DNA of 64,000 nucleotides from Flavobacterium tyrosinilyticum (GTDB taxonomy: Bacteria > Bacteroidota > Bacteroidia > Flavobacteriales > Flavobacteriaceae), in NCBI RefSeq assembly GCF_023656565.1, contig NZ_JAMOKG010000004.1, positions 124,001 to 188,000 of the forward strand, in the 5' to 3' direction. The position numbers and the translations under genes are program-made. Positions within the stretch are counted from its first letter, which is position 1, and each line of letters starts with the position of its first letter. This document shows positions 51,479-60,698 of this stretch, one piece after another. The notes beneath the pieces were generated by a model that worked only from the letters and a program-made list of their open reading frames with translations, was not told the origin of the DNA and searched no databases.

Positions 51479-53415
51479 AAAGCAAACTTTTTATCTATAT
51501 CTTCAACACGCATGGTAATGAAGGTAGGTTTTTGAAAAGGTGAAATATTCGGATCTTTACAAGCAAACAATCCGTTTACCAAATTATCTTGTTCTTTTTC
51601 GGTTAAATAAGATCCCGTTTTAACCGCTAAACTTTTGGCCATTGACTTGGCAATTGTATCGTTCTGACTGTAACTATTTGCTGGAATTCCATCTTGCAAA
51701 TCACTTAATAATTGCTCTATTACCTGCGAGACTTCACTTTCTGTAATATTTACAGGGATTCCAGAAATTACAACATGATCGGTTTTGCTTTCATCAAAAA
51801 CAAATCCGGTAGTTTCTAAAGAAGGTTTTAATTCTTCAATTAATTCCATTTCAGATGCCGAATAAAACAAATCTAAAGGAAAAAGCAACTGTTGGCTCGA
51901 AGCTTGATTAACGGTCATATTCAGCAAAAATTGTTCGTACAAAATTCGCTGATGTGCACGCTGCTGATCCACAATAATCATTCCTGATTTTATAGGCGAA
52001 ACGATATATTTTTTATGAATTTGATACGTTTTCTGCGTTGCTTGTTCTACATCTTCATCATTAAATAAAGAAGAAGTCACTTCTTCATTTTCGAATGTGA
52101 ATGGCGAGCTTTCTATGCTTTCTGGATTTTCGACATCTAAACCAACATATAAACTTTCCCAGCTTGTGGTTGGTTCTACCCTTTTGGAATAACCAGAATA
52201 CGATGACCCAGAAGAAGATGATCCCGACGAAGATGAAAAAGAAGACCCCGAGCTATATCCTGATGATCCCGAAGCTGCTTTACTATAATGCTGATTGGTT
52301 TTATCGTCAGTAAACGGATTAAAAGTCCCATCTACCTGAATCGTAGGCACTTCTGCCTCAACATTTTTATAATGATAAGGTGTATCTAAATTAGCATCCC
52401 GATCAAAATCTAAAACCGGAGCAACATTAAACTGCCCTAAACTATGTTTGATAGACGCTCTTAAAATAGCATACAATGCTTGCTCGTCATCAAACTTAAT
52501 TTCTGTTTTAGTTGGATGTATATTGATATCAATTGTATTTGGAGGAACTTGCAGATACAAGAAATAACTTGGTTGCGAACCATCTTTCAATAATCCATCG
52601 TATGCAGACATTACAGCATGATGCAAGAAACTGCTTTTTATAAATCGATCGTTTACAAAAAAGAACTGTTCTCCTCTATTTTTCTTAGCAAATTCAGGTT
52701 TGCATACAAAACCTTGAACGTTTATAATTTCGGTATCCTCGTTTACGGGAACCAATTTTTCATTAGTTTTTCCAGACATGATACCAACAATTCGCTGGCG
52801 ATATCCTGCTGCAGGAAGATTGTACATCTCACTGCCGTTATGATAAAAACTAAAATGAATATTTGGATGTGCCAATGCTACACGCTGGAACTCATCCATC
52901 ACGTGACGAAATTCAACCGTATCGGACTTTAAGAAATTACGGCGAGCTGGAATATTAAAAAACAAGTTTTTAACCGCAAACGAAGTTCCTTTTGGCAAAA
53001 CTGCCACCTCTTGCGAAACAAATTTACTTCCCTCAATTACAATATGCGTTCCAAGTTCGTCCTGATCCTGTTTGGTTTTCATTTCCATGTGCGCAATCGC
53101 CGCGATAGAAGCCAAAGCCTCTCCGCGGAAACCTTTTGTTCCAAGCGAAAATAAGTCTTCTGCCTGTCGGATTTTGGAAGTAGCATGACGGGCAAAACAC
53201 AAACGGGCATCTGTAACGGTCATTCCAACACCATTATCAATTACCTGAACTAGCGATTTACCAGCATCTTTTATAATTAATTTGATATCAGTTGCTTTGG
53301 CGTCAACAGCATTTTCTAACAATTCTTTTACGACTGAAGCTGGTCTTTGAACCACTTCTCCAGCAGCAATTTGGTTAGCAACGTGATCAGGAAGCAATTG
53401 AATAATACTCGACAT
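51475..53415 (-). CDS. mutL: DNA mismatch-repair protein MutL
   Basis: A 646-residue protein. The N-terminal GHKL ATPase has ELLENAVDAKATDIKLIIKDAG, QVIDNGVGMT and LGTKGFRGEALASIAAIAHME. Transducer residues follow (PTKTEIKFDDEQALYA). A Ser/Gly-rich linker lies around 355-390. The C-terminal dimerisation domain begins near 440 with a degenerate endonuclease motif (IIVDQQRAHQRILYEQF, where the family's DQHA-xx-E-x4-E has lost His, Ala and the first Glu). It couples MutS recognition to repair. It heads the operon with two rhomboids and an EEP gene. Confidence 0.93.
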   Translation of the reverse strand: MSSIIQLLPDHVANQIAAGEVVQRPASVVKELLENAVDAKATDIKLIIKDAGKSLVQVIDNGVGMTVTDARLCFARHATSKIRQAEDLFSLGTKGFRGEALASIAAIAHMEMKTKQDQDELGTHIVIEGSKFVSQEVAVLPKGTSFAVKNLFFNIPARRNFLKSDTVEFRHVMDEFQRVALAHPNIHFSFYHNGSEMYNLPAAGYRQRIVGIMSGKTNEKLVPVNEDTEIINVQGFVCKPEFAKKNRGEQFFFVNDRFIKSSFLHHAVMSAYDGLLKDGSQPSYFLYLQVPPNTIDINIHPTKTEIKFDDEQALYAILRASIKHSLGQFNVAPVLDFDRDANLDTPYHYKNVEAEVPTIQVDGTFNPFTDDKTNQHYSKAASGSSGYSSGSSFSSSSGSSSSGSSYSGYSKRVEPTTSWESLYVGLDVENPESIESSPFTFENEEVTSSLFNDEDVEQATQKTYQIHKKYIVSPIKSGMIIVDQQRAHQRILYEQFLLNMTVNQASSQQLLFPLDLFYSASEMELIEELKPSLETTGFVFDESKTDHVVISGIPVNITESEVSQVIEQLLSDLQDGIPANSYSQNDTIAKSMAKSLAVKTGSYLTEKEQDNLVNGLFACKDPNISPFQKPTFITMRVEDIDKKFAL

Positions 53416-53525
53416 TAAGCAAAAATAATTTTAAAGTTTAGATTAGGTTTTTTATAAACCAAGAAGTACAAATTTAGTGAATTTTGATTGGCTTTTAGAA
53501 TAAGAATAATCATAAAAAAAACAAA

Positions 53526-53559
53526 AAAACCTATACCGTTATTACACAGTATAGGTTTT
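53526..53559 (-). terminator. Terminator after ribH
   Basis: AAAACCTATAC (53526-53536) and GTATAGGTTTT (53549-53559) form an 11-bp stem. On the minus strand it is followed by T-runs, 24 bases after the ribH stop. Confidence 0.85.
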
Positions 53560-53582
53560 AATATTTTTTAAAACAAACGTGC

Positions 53583-54155
53583 TTATTCGTTTTCTATTTT
53601 TTTCGGAGAATCTTCAATTTGAATGGCTCCCGAAGCTAACAATGGCTGATTATAAACGTGAGCTATTGAAGCCTGCTGACGAATATAGGCCATTTTTATT
53701 GCCGCAATTGCCGCTTCAGTTCCTTTGTTTCCGTGAACTCCCCCACTTCTATCAATAGATTGCTGCATATTATTATCTGTTAAAACACAGAAAATAACCG
53801 GAACATCAGTTTGAACATTCAAATCTTTAATTCCTTGTGTAACGCCTTCACAAACAAAATCAAAATGTTTAGTTTCTCCTTGAATTACGCATCCAATTAC
53901 AATAACTGCATCAACATTTTGTGTCTGAAGCATTTTTTTAGCGCCGTAGATTAGCTCAAAACTTCCTGGAACATTCCAACGGATAATTTGTTGGGCAGGA
54001 ACATCGCAATCCACCAAAGCATCAAAAGCACCATTATAAAGTCCTTCTGTTATAGTATCATTCCATTCAGAAACAACAATCCCAAACCGAAAGTCTTTCG
54101 CGTTTGGGATTGTGTTTTTATCGTATTCTGATAGATTTTTATTTTCAGTAGCCAT
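53583..54155 (-). CDS. ribH: 6,7-dimethyl-8-ribityllumazine synthase
   Basis: A 190-residue protein. The substrate sites FGIVVSEWNDTITEGLYNGAFDAL, IIRWNVPGSFELIYGAKKML and VIVIGCVIQGETKHFDFVCEGVTQGIKDL carry the catalytic His. The C-terminal GVHGNKGTEAAIAAIKMA follows. It catalyses the penultimate step of riboflavin synthesis and forms an icosahedral capsid in many species. It has extra residues at both ends compared with the usual 155. No FMN riboswitch was seen upstream; a fold-back repeat separates it from the TPR gene. Confidence 0.95.
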   Translation of the reverse strand: MATENKNLSEYDKNTIPNAKDFRFGIVVSEWNDTITEGLYNGAFDALVDCDVPAQQIIRWNVPGSFELIYGAKKMLQTQNVDAVIVIGCVIQGETKHFDFVCEGVTQGIKDLNVQTDVPVIFCVLTDNNMQQSIDRSGGVHGNKGTEAAIAAIKMAYIRQQASIAHVYNQPLLASGAIQIEDSPKKIENE

Positions 54156-54162
54156 CTGTAAT

Positions 54163-54234
54163 ATTTTAGATTTTTGATTTTAGAATTTAGATTCGTAATT
54201 ACAAATCTACAATCTTAAATCTAAAGTCTAAAAT
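54163..54234. repeat. Imperfect fold-back of the TTTTAGATTT family
   Basis: ATTTTAGATTTTTGATTT... (54163-54194) and the mate ...AATCTAAAGTCTAAAAT (54203-54234) are imperfect reverse complements over about 32 bases. It fills the gap between the TPR stop and the ribH start. Confidence 0.65.
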
Positions 54235-54236
54235 TT

Positions 54237-55019
54237 TTATTGTGCTAATCCAATCAAAGCATCAACAGACGCTGCTTCTGGAGTATTATCGTAATTATCT
54301 TTAATATCATTAAAGTATTTCAAAGCATCTTCTTTTTGCCCTAATGCTAAAGCAGTTTTTCCAGCTTTTAACAAGAAACGAGGTGTTGTAAAATCGTTTT
54401 TGTTAGACTCAGCAGCTTTTACATAAAAATCTAAAGCTTCTTTTTGCTGATTTTTTTGAGAATAAGCATCTCCTGTAGCGCCTTTAGCTAAAGCACTTAA
54501 AACTACATCTTCTGATTTGAATTCACCTAAATATTTAATTGCCTCATCAAATTTACCAGTATTTAAGTAAGCGATACCAGCATAGTAATTTGCTAAGTTT
54601 CCAGCATCTGTTCCAGAATATTCGTCAGCGATTTTAATAAATCCGAATTTACCTTCTGAACCGTTTAATGATAATTTGAATAATGAATCGCTAGAAACAC
54701 CGTTTACAGCTTTTTCAAAGTTTTGTTGCGCAACAAACATTTCACTTGCAGCCTCTTCTTGTTTAGGAGTTGCTATAAATTTTTGGTAAGCTAAATATCC
54801 AATTGTAGCAACCGCAATACCAGCAACTAAACCAATAATGATTTTTTGATTTTTAGCCACCCAATCCTCAGTTCTTGAAGCTGTTTCGTCTAATTTTGAG
54901 AAAACTCCAGCTGTTGTGCTGTCTTTTTCATCAATAACTACTTGTTGCTCTTCAGTAACCACTTCTTTTACTTCCTTTTCTTTTGGTGTCTTATATCCTC
55001 TTTTATTGTAAGTTGCCAT
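54237..55019 (-). CDS. Membrane-anchored tetratricopeptide-repeat protein (YfgM-like)
   Basis: A 260-residue protein. The N-terminal cytoplasmic segment is charged. One membrane helix lies around 58-77 (IIIGLVAGIAVATIGYLAYQ), and TPR-like helices follow: YYAGIAYLNTGKFDEAIKYLGEF, ALAKGATGDAYSQKNQQKEALDFYVKA, FLLKAGKTALALGQKEDALKYFNDI. This is the layout of YfgM-type periplasmic TPR proteins near the Sec machinery. It is divergent from recF with a 241-base gap. Co-transcription with ribH is likely. Confidence 0.84.
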   Translation of the reverse strand: MATYNKRGYKTPKEKEVKEVVTEEQQVVIDEKDSTTAGVFSKLDETASRTEDWVAKNQKIIIGLVAGIAVATIGYLAYQKFIATPKQEEAASEMFVAQQNFEKAVNGVSSDSLFKLSLNGSEGKFGFIKIADEYSGTDAGNLANYYAGIAYLNTGKFDEAIKYLGEFKSEDVVLSALAKGATGDAYSQKNQQKEALDFYVKAAESNKNDFTTPRFLLKAGKTALALGQKEDALKYFNDIKDNYDNTPEAASVDALIGLAQ

Positions 55020-55260
55020 TTAAAATTTATTTAGTGAACGGCAAAAATAAAATTTTTATTGAAACTGAGGTAAAAAATTTCAATTTTATCACTATTTTAA
55101 AAGAAATATTTTCATGATTCGCTTGCCCTTTCGCAAAAGCGGTAAAATAAATAAGCCTAAGAAAGGGCTAAAGCCAATTATATCGATAATTTTCGGTAAT
55201 TTGCAGCCTCAAATTTTTACTGCTCAAAAGCCGTAAATATTACACTTGGAGTCCTTACAA

Positions 55261-56340
55261 ATGCATTTAAACAAAATCTCATTATTTAATTACAAGAACT
55301 TTTCTGAAGCAAGTTTTGATTTTGACATCAAAATAAACTGTTTTGTTGGAAAAAATGGCATTGGAAAAACTAATGTGCTCGATGCTATTTATCATTTGGC
55401 ATACGGAAAAAGTTATTTTAATCCGCTTGCTGTTCAAAACATCAAACATGGCGAAGAGTTTTTTGTGATTGATGCCGAACTCGAAAAAAATGAGAGAACC
55501 GAGCAAATTGTTTGCAGTTTAAAAAAAGGACAGAAAAAAGTTCTAAAGCGAAATGGAAAACCTTACGACAAATTCTCAGATCATATTGGTTTTATTCCGT
55601 TAGTTATTATTTCGCCGGCAGATAGAGATTTGATCGTTGAAGGAAGCGAAACGCGCCGTAAATTTATGGACAGTGTGATTTCCCAATTAGACGCTACTTA
55701 TCTGCACGAATTAATACAATATCAAAAGGTAATCACACAGCGAAATGCACTTTTAAAATATTTTGCTTTGAATCATGTTTTTGACAATGATACCTTATCT
55801 ATATATAACGAACAATTACAAGGCTATGGAAAATCGATTTTTGAAAAACGAAAAGATTTCCTAGAACAGTTTATACCTATATTTAATAGACACCATCAGG
55901 CAATAACGGGATCTGAAGAAAGTGTGCAATTGGTTTACGAAAGTCATTTGTTCGAAAAAGACCTTTTAACGCTTTTGCAGGAAAACACCAATAAAGATCG
56001 AGCGCTGCATTATACCTCTGTTGGAATCCATAAAGATGATTTGTCTTTTGAAATTGATTTGCATCCAATAAAAAAATTCGGGTCTCAAGGTCAGCAGAAA
56101 TCTTTTCTAATTGCTTTAAAATTGGCGCAATTCGAGTTTTTGAAAAAACAAAGCGGTGTAAAACCTATTCTTTTGTTTGATGATATTTTTGATAAACTGG
56201 ACGAAACGCGTGTAGCCAAAATTGTAGAAATGGTAAACAGCGAAACGTTTGGACAGCTTTTTATTTCGGATACGCATCCAGAAAGAACCGAAGCGATTGT
56301 AAAATCGACACATCAGACTTATAAGATATTCAATTTGTAA
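55261..56340 (+). CDS. recF: DNA replication and repair protein RecF
   Basis: A 359-residue SMC-like ATPase. Walker A is FVGKNGIGKTNVLDAIYHLAYGKSYF (about 30-55). ABC signature region: KFGSQGQQKSFLIALKLAQFEFL. Walker B and the D-loop read KPILLFDDIFDKLDETRVAKIVEM and are followed by LFISDTHPER. RecF loads RecA at gaps with RecO and RecR. The start at 55261 (ATG) is preferred to an in-frame TTG at 55246. The gene is alone rather than in a dnaA-dnaN cluster, as usual in Bacteroidota. Confidence 0.94.
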   Translation: MHLNKISLFNYKNFSEASFDFDIKINCFVGKNGIGKTNVLDAIYHLAYGKSYFNPLAVQNIKHGEEFFVIDAELEKNERTEQIVCSLKKGQKKVLKRNGKPYDKFSDHIGFIPLVIISPADRDLIVEGSETRRKFMDSVISQLDATYLHELIQYQKVITQRNALLKYFALNHVFDNDTLSIYNEQLQGYGKSIFEKRKDFLEQFIPIFNRHHQAITGSEESVQLVYESHLFEKDLLTLLQENTNKDRALHYTSVGIHKDDLSFEIDLHPIKKFGSQGQQKSFLIALKLAQFEFLKKQSGVKPILLFDDIFDKLDETRVAKIVEMVNSETFGQLFISDTHPERTEAIVKSTHQTYKIFNL

Positions 56341-56457
56341 TTCGGGAAATTTGGTACAATTTGTATCAGTTTTCAGAATTAATCACAAAATAGAAATCAG
56401 TAAATTAGCCTGAACAAAAAAAACTTAAAAACAACTGCAATAAAATATATAAGGATT

Positions 56458-57135
56458 ATGTTAACGAAAGAATCATTGCAATTTTTAGACGATTTAAAAA
56501 AGAACAATAACCGCGAATGGTTTCAGGAAAATAAAAAACGATATGAAGTTTTTAAGAAAGATTACCATCAATTGGTAAGCGATTTTCTAGATGCGATGAA
56601 ACCGCTTGATCCTTCATTGGAATTATTGGAAGTTAAAAACTGCACATTCAGAATAAACCGTGACATTCGTTTTTCTAAAGACAAATCTCCTTATAAAGCA
56701 CATTTAGGCGTTTGGATGTCAGCTGGTGCAAAAGGCGCAAATCGTGCCGGATATTATGTTCATATAGAAAAAGGTGCGAGTTTTATTGCTGGCGGATTTT
56801 ATTCGCCTGAAGCGGAAGACTTAAAGAAAGTCCGTAAAGAAATCGCTTTTTTTTACGAAGATTTACAGGAAATTTTAAACAACAAAAACTTCAAGAAAGA
56901 ATTTGGAAGTTTAGACATCAACGAAAACAATTCACTTAAAAGCATGCCTCGCGGTTATGAAAAAGATCATCCTGCAATTGAGTTTTTAAAATTAAAAAGT
57001 TTCACCGCAACTCAGGTTTATAATGTTTCTGAGGTGACGGAAAAAGATTTCGTAAAAAAAATGAGCCAAAAACTTATTGCTTTAAAACCTCTAAACGAAT
57101 TCATCAACCGCGCTTTGGATACTGAAGAATTTTAG
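56458..57135 (+). CDS. DUF2461-family protein
   Basis: A 225-residue cytoplasmic protein. It shows the family pattern LQFLDDLKKNNNREWFQENKKRYEVFKKDYHQLV, FRINRDIRFSKDKSPYKAHLGVWMS, YYVHIEKGASFIAGGFYSPEAEDLKKVRKEI and the C-terminal HPAIEFLKLKSFTATQVYNVSEVTEKDFV. The domain is common in Bacteroidota and fungi. Its function is unknown. It lies between recF and a fold-back repeat of the CACAGATT family. Confidence 0.9.
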   Translation: MLTKESLQFLDDLKKNNNREWFQENKKRYEVFKKDYHQLVSDFLDAMKPLDPSLELLEVKNCTFRINRDIRFSKDKSPYKAHLGVWMSAGAKGANRAGYYVHIEKGASFIAGGFYSPEAEDLKKVRKEIAFFYEDLQEILNNKNFKKEFGSLDINENNSLKSMPRGYEKDHPAIEFLKLKSFTATQVYNVSEVTEKDFVKKMSQKLIALKPLNEFINRALDTEEF

Positions 57136-57140
57136 TTTTA

Positions 57141-57221
57141 TTTGCCACAGATTTCACAGATTCTCACAGATTAATTTTTCGCAATTGCAAAATCATTTTA
57201 ATCTTTTTAATCTGTGGCAAA
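57141..57221. repeat. Fold-back repeat of the CACAGATT family
   Basis: TTTGCCACAGATT (57141-57153) and AATCTGTGGCAAA (57209-57221) match perfectly over 13 bases, and CACAGATT recurs twice inside (TTCACAGATTCTCACAGATT). The same word forms the inner arms of the nested repeat at 27622-27688. It starts 5 bases after the DUF2461 stop. Confidence 0.85.
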
Positions 57222-57234
57222 AAACAACAACAGA

Positions 57235-58284
57235 ATGAAAAGGAAAATACTTTTTCTTGGAGAATCTTATCGCGCCGATGCTATCACTTGGATGAAAGGC
57301 CTGAAAGAATTTGGTAATTTTGAAATTATTACTTGGGAACTTCAAACTTCTAACAACCATAGATTTAAACGTATTTTAGAGTATTTCTTCTCTCCCCTTT
57401 CTATTCGAAAAACAATCCAAAAAGAAAAACCAGACATGGTAATTGCTGAAAGAACCACTAGTTATGGTTTTCTTGCAGCGATTTCTGGCTCTAAAACCAT
57501 TGCAATCGCACAGCAAGGACGAACCGATTTATGGCCTGAAGAATCTAAATTGTATCCTTTTAAAAAATTCATCCAAAAATACGCTTTCAAAAAAGCACAT
57601 TTAATTCATGCTTGGGGTCCCGTTATGGCAATTCACATGAAAGCTTCTGGAGTTAACATGAACAAAGTTCTGATTCTTCCTAAAGGAATTGACTTGTCGC
57701 TTTTTACTCCATCAACAAATAATTCAAACAAAATTGAAGCAATTGTTACGCGCTCGCTTCAGCCAGAATACCGACACGATTCTATTTTAAAAGCTTTCGG
57801 AATTTTGAATCAAAAAGGAATTGATATTTCATTAACGATTGTTGGAGACGGAACAAGACTGCAATATTTAAAAGATTTGGCGAGAGAGCTGCAAATCGAA
57901 AATAAAGTGATTTTTACAGGAAGAATCCCAAACACAGAACTTCCAAAATTATTACAGCAATCGAATATTTATATCAGCATGCCAATTACCGAAGGCGTTT
58001 CGGCCTCTTTGTTTGAGGCAATGGCTTCTAATTGTTTTCCTATTGTTTCTGATATTCCAGGAAATCAAAGTTGGATTAAACATCGAGAAAATGGTCAATT
58101 AATTACAATTGACGACACTGAAATGTTAGCCAATGAATTAATCTGGTCTTTTGAAAATCCCCAATTGCGAAACGAAGCGATTACTCGAAATAGAAAATTT
58201 GTGGAGGAAAATGCGAATTATGACATTAATATGAAGGTTATTTCGGAGAAGTATCATGAATTGCTGAATCTGCATGATATTTAA
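57235..58284 (+). CDS. Glycosyltransferase family 4 protein
   Basis: A 349-residue protein with the GT-B fold. N-terminal acceptor region: KILFLGESYRADAITWMKGLKEFG. C-terminal Rossmann domain: LPKGIDLSLFTP, IEAIVTRSLQPEYRHDSILKAF, LTIVGDGTRLQYLKDLAREL, GRIPNTELPKLLQQSNIYISMPITEGVSASLFEAMASNCFPIVS. The E-x7-E-like nucleotide-sugar site is in TEGVSASLFEAMA. It probably adds a sugar to cell-surface glycan. The ATG at 57235 was chosen because the in-frame GTG at 57214 lies inside the repeat arm. Confidence 0.9.
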   Translation: MKRKILFLGESYRADAITWMKGLKEFGNFEIITWELQTSNNHRFKRILEYFFSPLSIRKTIQKEKPDMVIAERTTSYGFLAAISGSKTIAIAQQGRTDLWPEESKLYPFKKFIQKYAFKKAHLIHAWGPVMAIHMKASGVNMNKVLILPKGIDLSLFTPSTNNSNKIEAIVTRSLQPEYRHDSILKAFGILNQKGIDISLTIVGDGTRLQYLKDLARELQIENKVIFTGRIPNTELPKLLQQSNIYISMPITEGVSASLFEAMASNCFPIVSDIPGNQSWIKHRENGQLITIDDTEMLANELIWSFENPQLRNEAITRNRKFVEENANYDINMKVISEKYHELLNLHDI

Positions 58285-58342
58285 ACGCAAAGAACGCAAA
58301 GCTTAGCGAACTTTGCGTAAACTTTGTGCCTTTGCGGTAAAA
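58280..58342. repeat. Fold-back repeat of the CGCAAAG/CTTTGCG family
   Basis: TTTAAACGCAAAGAACGCAA (from 58280) is followed by CTTTGCGTAAACTTTGTGCC and TTTGCGGTAAA (to 58341). The words are those of the outer arms at 27567-27602 and 27748-27782. It overlaps the glycosyltransferase stop codon. Confidence 0.75.
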
Positions 58343-58401
58343 TACAGCCACAAATAAATTATAATTCATACTTTTGAACTATATTAAAAAGCCTTTTATT
58401 T

Positions 58402-59415
58402 ATGGAAATCCAATCCAATTTTTCTTTAAAAAAATATAATACTTTCGGCATTGAAGCCAGTGCCAAACAATTTGTTGCCGTTCATTCTATTGCTGAATTA
58501 AAAACAGTTTTAGCAGCAAACAAAAACGAGAAAAAATTTATTTTAGGAGGCGGAAGCAATATGCTTTTGACAAAAGATATTGACGCTTTGGTGATTCATA
58601 TCGATTTAAAAGGCAAAAAAACAATTAAAGAAGACGACGATTTTGTTTGGGTTGAAAGTCAGGCTGGAGAAACTTGGCACGATTTCGTACTTTATACAAT
58701 CGACAATAATTTTGGCGGATTAGAAAATATGTCTCTAATTCCAGGAAATGTCGGCACAACGCCAGTTCAGAATATTGGCGCTTATGGAACGGAGATTAAA
58801 GACACTTTCGTTTCTTGCGAAGCCATGAATATTGAAACTCAGGAAATGAGAACTTTCAACAATGCTGAATGTAATTTTGGCTACCGCGAAAGTATTTTCA
58901 AACATGAAGTAAAAGACCAATATATTATTACTTCGGTTATATTTAAATTAACCAAACGCAATCATAAAATCAATACCTCTTACGGAGATATTTTGGCTGA
59001 ATTGGCTAAAAACAATATTACAGAACCAACATTAAAAGATGTGAGTAATGCCGTAATCGCTATTAGACAAAGCAAATTACCAGATCCGAAAGAACTAGGA
59101 AACAGCGGAAGTTTCTTCAAAAATCCGATTTTATTGAAATCTGATTTTGAGAAAATCCACCAAAAATTCCCAGAAATGAAATTTTACGAAGTTTCAGAAA
59201 CCGAAGTAAAAGTTCCTGCTGGCTGGCTGATTGAACAAGCAGGTTTTAAAGGAAAACGTTTTGGAGATGCTGGAGTGCATAAAAACCAAGCTTTAGTTTT
59301 AGTAAATTACGGAAACGCGACAGGACAAGAAATTTTAGCCGTTTCAAAAGAAGTTCAGAAAACCGTTTTTGAAAAATTCGGCATTCAAATTGAGGCAGAA
59401 GTAAATGTGATTTAA
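58402..59415 (+). CDS. murB: UDP-N-acetylenolpyruvoylglucosamine reductase
   Basis: A 337-residue protein of the long MurB type. The FAD-binding region has KKFILGGGSNMLLTKDIDALVIHI and LENMSLIPGNVGTTPVQNIGAYGTEI. The catalytic Ser is in DPKELGNSGSFFKNPIL, and a Glu lies near the C terminus (IQIEAEVNVI). AGWLIEQAGFKGKRFGDAGVHKNQALVLVN follows the family. It reduces the enolpyruvyl moiety in peptidoglycan precursor synthesis. It is read alone, followed by a small membrane protein gene. Confidence 0.95.
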   Translation: MEIQSNFSLKKYNTFGIEASAKQFVAVHSIAELKTVLAANKNEKKFILGGGSNMLLTKDIDALVIHIDLKGKKTIKEDDDFVWVESQAGETWHDFVLYTIDNNFGGLENMSLIPGNVGTTPVQNIGAYGTEIKDTFVSCEAMNIETQEMRTFNNAECNFGYRESIFKHEVKDQYIITSVIFKLTKRNHKINTSYGDILAELAKNNITEPTLKDVSNAVIAIRQSKLPDPKELGNSGSFFKNPILLKSDFEKIHQKFPEMKFYEVSETEVKVPAGWLIEQAGFKGKRFGDAGVHKNQALVLVNYGNATGQEILAVSKEVQKTVFEKFGIQIEAEVNVI

Positions 59416-59445
59416 AAACAAAACTTCATTAATGAAATCTTTTTA

Positions 59446-59955
59446 ATGAAAAAATTAAACGTAGGGATTCTTATAATTCATTTTTTAGGAATGATTTTCC
59501 TAATTGATGGCATTTATCAATTACGATTATTTACTGTTGCAGATAAAATTATTTGCATGAAGCATCAATTTCAATTTCAGAAACCTGAAATCTGGAATAG
59601 ATTATTCCCTACAAATGAAGATGCTTTAAATTTCTGGCCAAGTGTCTATATCTGGATCTTTTTAGCTCTTGTGGTTGGCATTTTTTATGTGGCATTCCTG
59701 AACTGGAAAAACAGACTTTCTTCTATAAATACTATATTATTGGCACTTGCGCTATACATTCTTTTAAGATTAAAGTTTTTCAGAAAAGAAATATTTTCAC
59801 ATCTTTTCCGACCACTTAGAGTATTGCTTTCAGATAGTTTTGCCATACAATGTTTAATAGAAGGAATTATCTTTACCATTATTGGTTTTGTCCTTATTTA
59901 TTTCGGCGCAAATTCAAAATTGTTCAACTTAAACAAAGCAACAATTGAGAATTAA
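59446..59955 (+). CDS. Unknown four-helix membrane protein
   Basis: A 169-residue protein with about four hydrophobic helices: VGILIIHFLGMIFLIDGIYQL, VYIWIFLALVVGIFYVAFLN, INTILLALALYILLRL and CLIEGIIFTIIGFVLIYFG. The region between the first two (EIWNRLFPTNEDALNFW) is polar. It begins 30 bases after murB and may be co-transcribed. No family was recognised and no catalytic motif is visible. Confidence 0.65.
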   Translation: MKKLNVGILIIHFLGMIFLIDGIYQLRLFTVADKIICMKHQFQFQKPEIWNRLFPTNEDALNFWPSVYIWIFLALVVGIFYVAFLNWKNRLSSINTILLALALYILLRLKFFRKEIFSHLFRPLRVLLSDSFAIQCLIEGIIFTIIGFVLIYFGANSKLFNLNKATIEN

Positions 59956-59998
59956 ACCTTGAGTTTATTTGTAAAACCTCTTTCTTAAACCACAAATA

Positions 59999-60613
59999 AT
60001 GTACACACCTGATTTATATAAAAACGAAGATGCAGAGGAAATCAGAGCTTTTTTGAAAGAAAATAGTTTTGGAATCCTGATTAATCAGACCAACGGAAAA
60101 TTATGCGCTACTCATATTCCGATAGAATTGGAAGTGAATGCTGACGGAAAAGAAATTTTGCAAGGACATATTTCAAAACTGAATCCGCAAGCCGAAGGCT
60201 TCAGAGAAAACGATCAGATTTTGGCCATTTTTACAGGTCCACACAGTTACATTTCTTCTTCTTGGTACGATCATGAAAATGTGCCAACTTGGAATTATTT
60301 AGCTGTACATATTTACGGAAGAATCAAAATTGTGGATTACGAAACTTCTGTAGAACAATTGAAAAAGCTTGTAGACAAATACGAAGCGAATTCTAAGAAT
60401 CCAGTACGAGTTGAAGATTTATCTGAAAAAACAATGCGAGAAGCTCGAGGAATTTTTGGTTTTGAAATTGAAATTGACGAAATTCAAGCCACAAAAAAAC
60501 TCTCCCAAAACCGCGACGATCATAATTATAAAAACATAATTTCGGAATTGGAAAAAACCGAAAACCCTCAGTCTATTGCTGTTGCAAAAGAAATGTCAAA
60601 ATGCCGAAAGTAA
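59999..60613 (+). CDS. FMN-binding negative transcriptional regulator family protein (PaiB-like)
   Basis: A 204-residue protein. It matches the PaiB pattern: MYTPDLYKNEDAEEIRAFLKENSFGILI at the N terminus, then THIPIELEV, LQGHISKLNPQ, AIFTGPHSYISSSWYDHENVPTWNYLAVHIYGRIKIVD and later MREARGIFGFEIEIDEIQATKKLSQN. The fold is a split-barrel flavin binder; PaiB of Bacillus represses sporulation and protease genes, but most members have no proven role. Monocistronic, with a promoter for the next gene downstream. Confidence 0.88.
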   Translation: MYTPDLYKNEDAEEIRAFLKENSFGILINQTNGKLCATHIPIELEVNADGKEILQGHISKLNPQAEGFRENDQILAIFTGPHSYISSSWYDHENVPTWNYLAVHIYGRIKIVDYETSVEQLKKLVDKYEANSKNPVRVEDLSEKTMREARGIFGFEIEIDEIQATKKLSQNRDDHNYKNIISELEKTENPQSIAVAKEMSKCRK

Positions 60614-60627
60614 ATCTGCTTTAGCTA

Positions 60628-60657
60628 TTGAAATTATCGAATTGATAAGTACATTTG
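60628..60657 (+). promoter_or_regulatory. Complete Bacteroidota-type promoter
   Basis: TTG (60628-60630), a 19-base spacer, then TACATTTG (60650-60657) match the -33/-7 consensus. It lies 42 bases upstream of the glycosyltransferase 2 start. Confidence 0.7.
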
Positions 60658-60698
60658 CAGTCGCAGAACGTGAAAATTAATAGAACCAAATAAATCAG

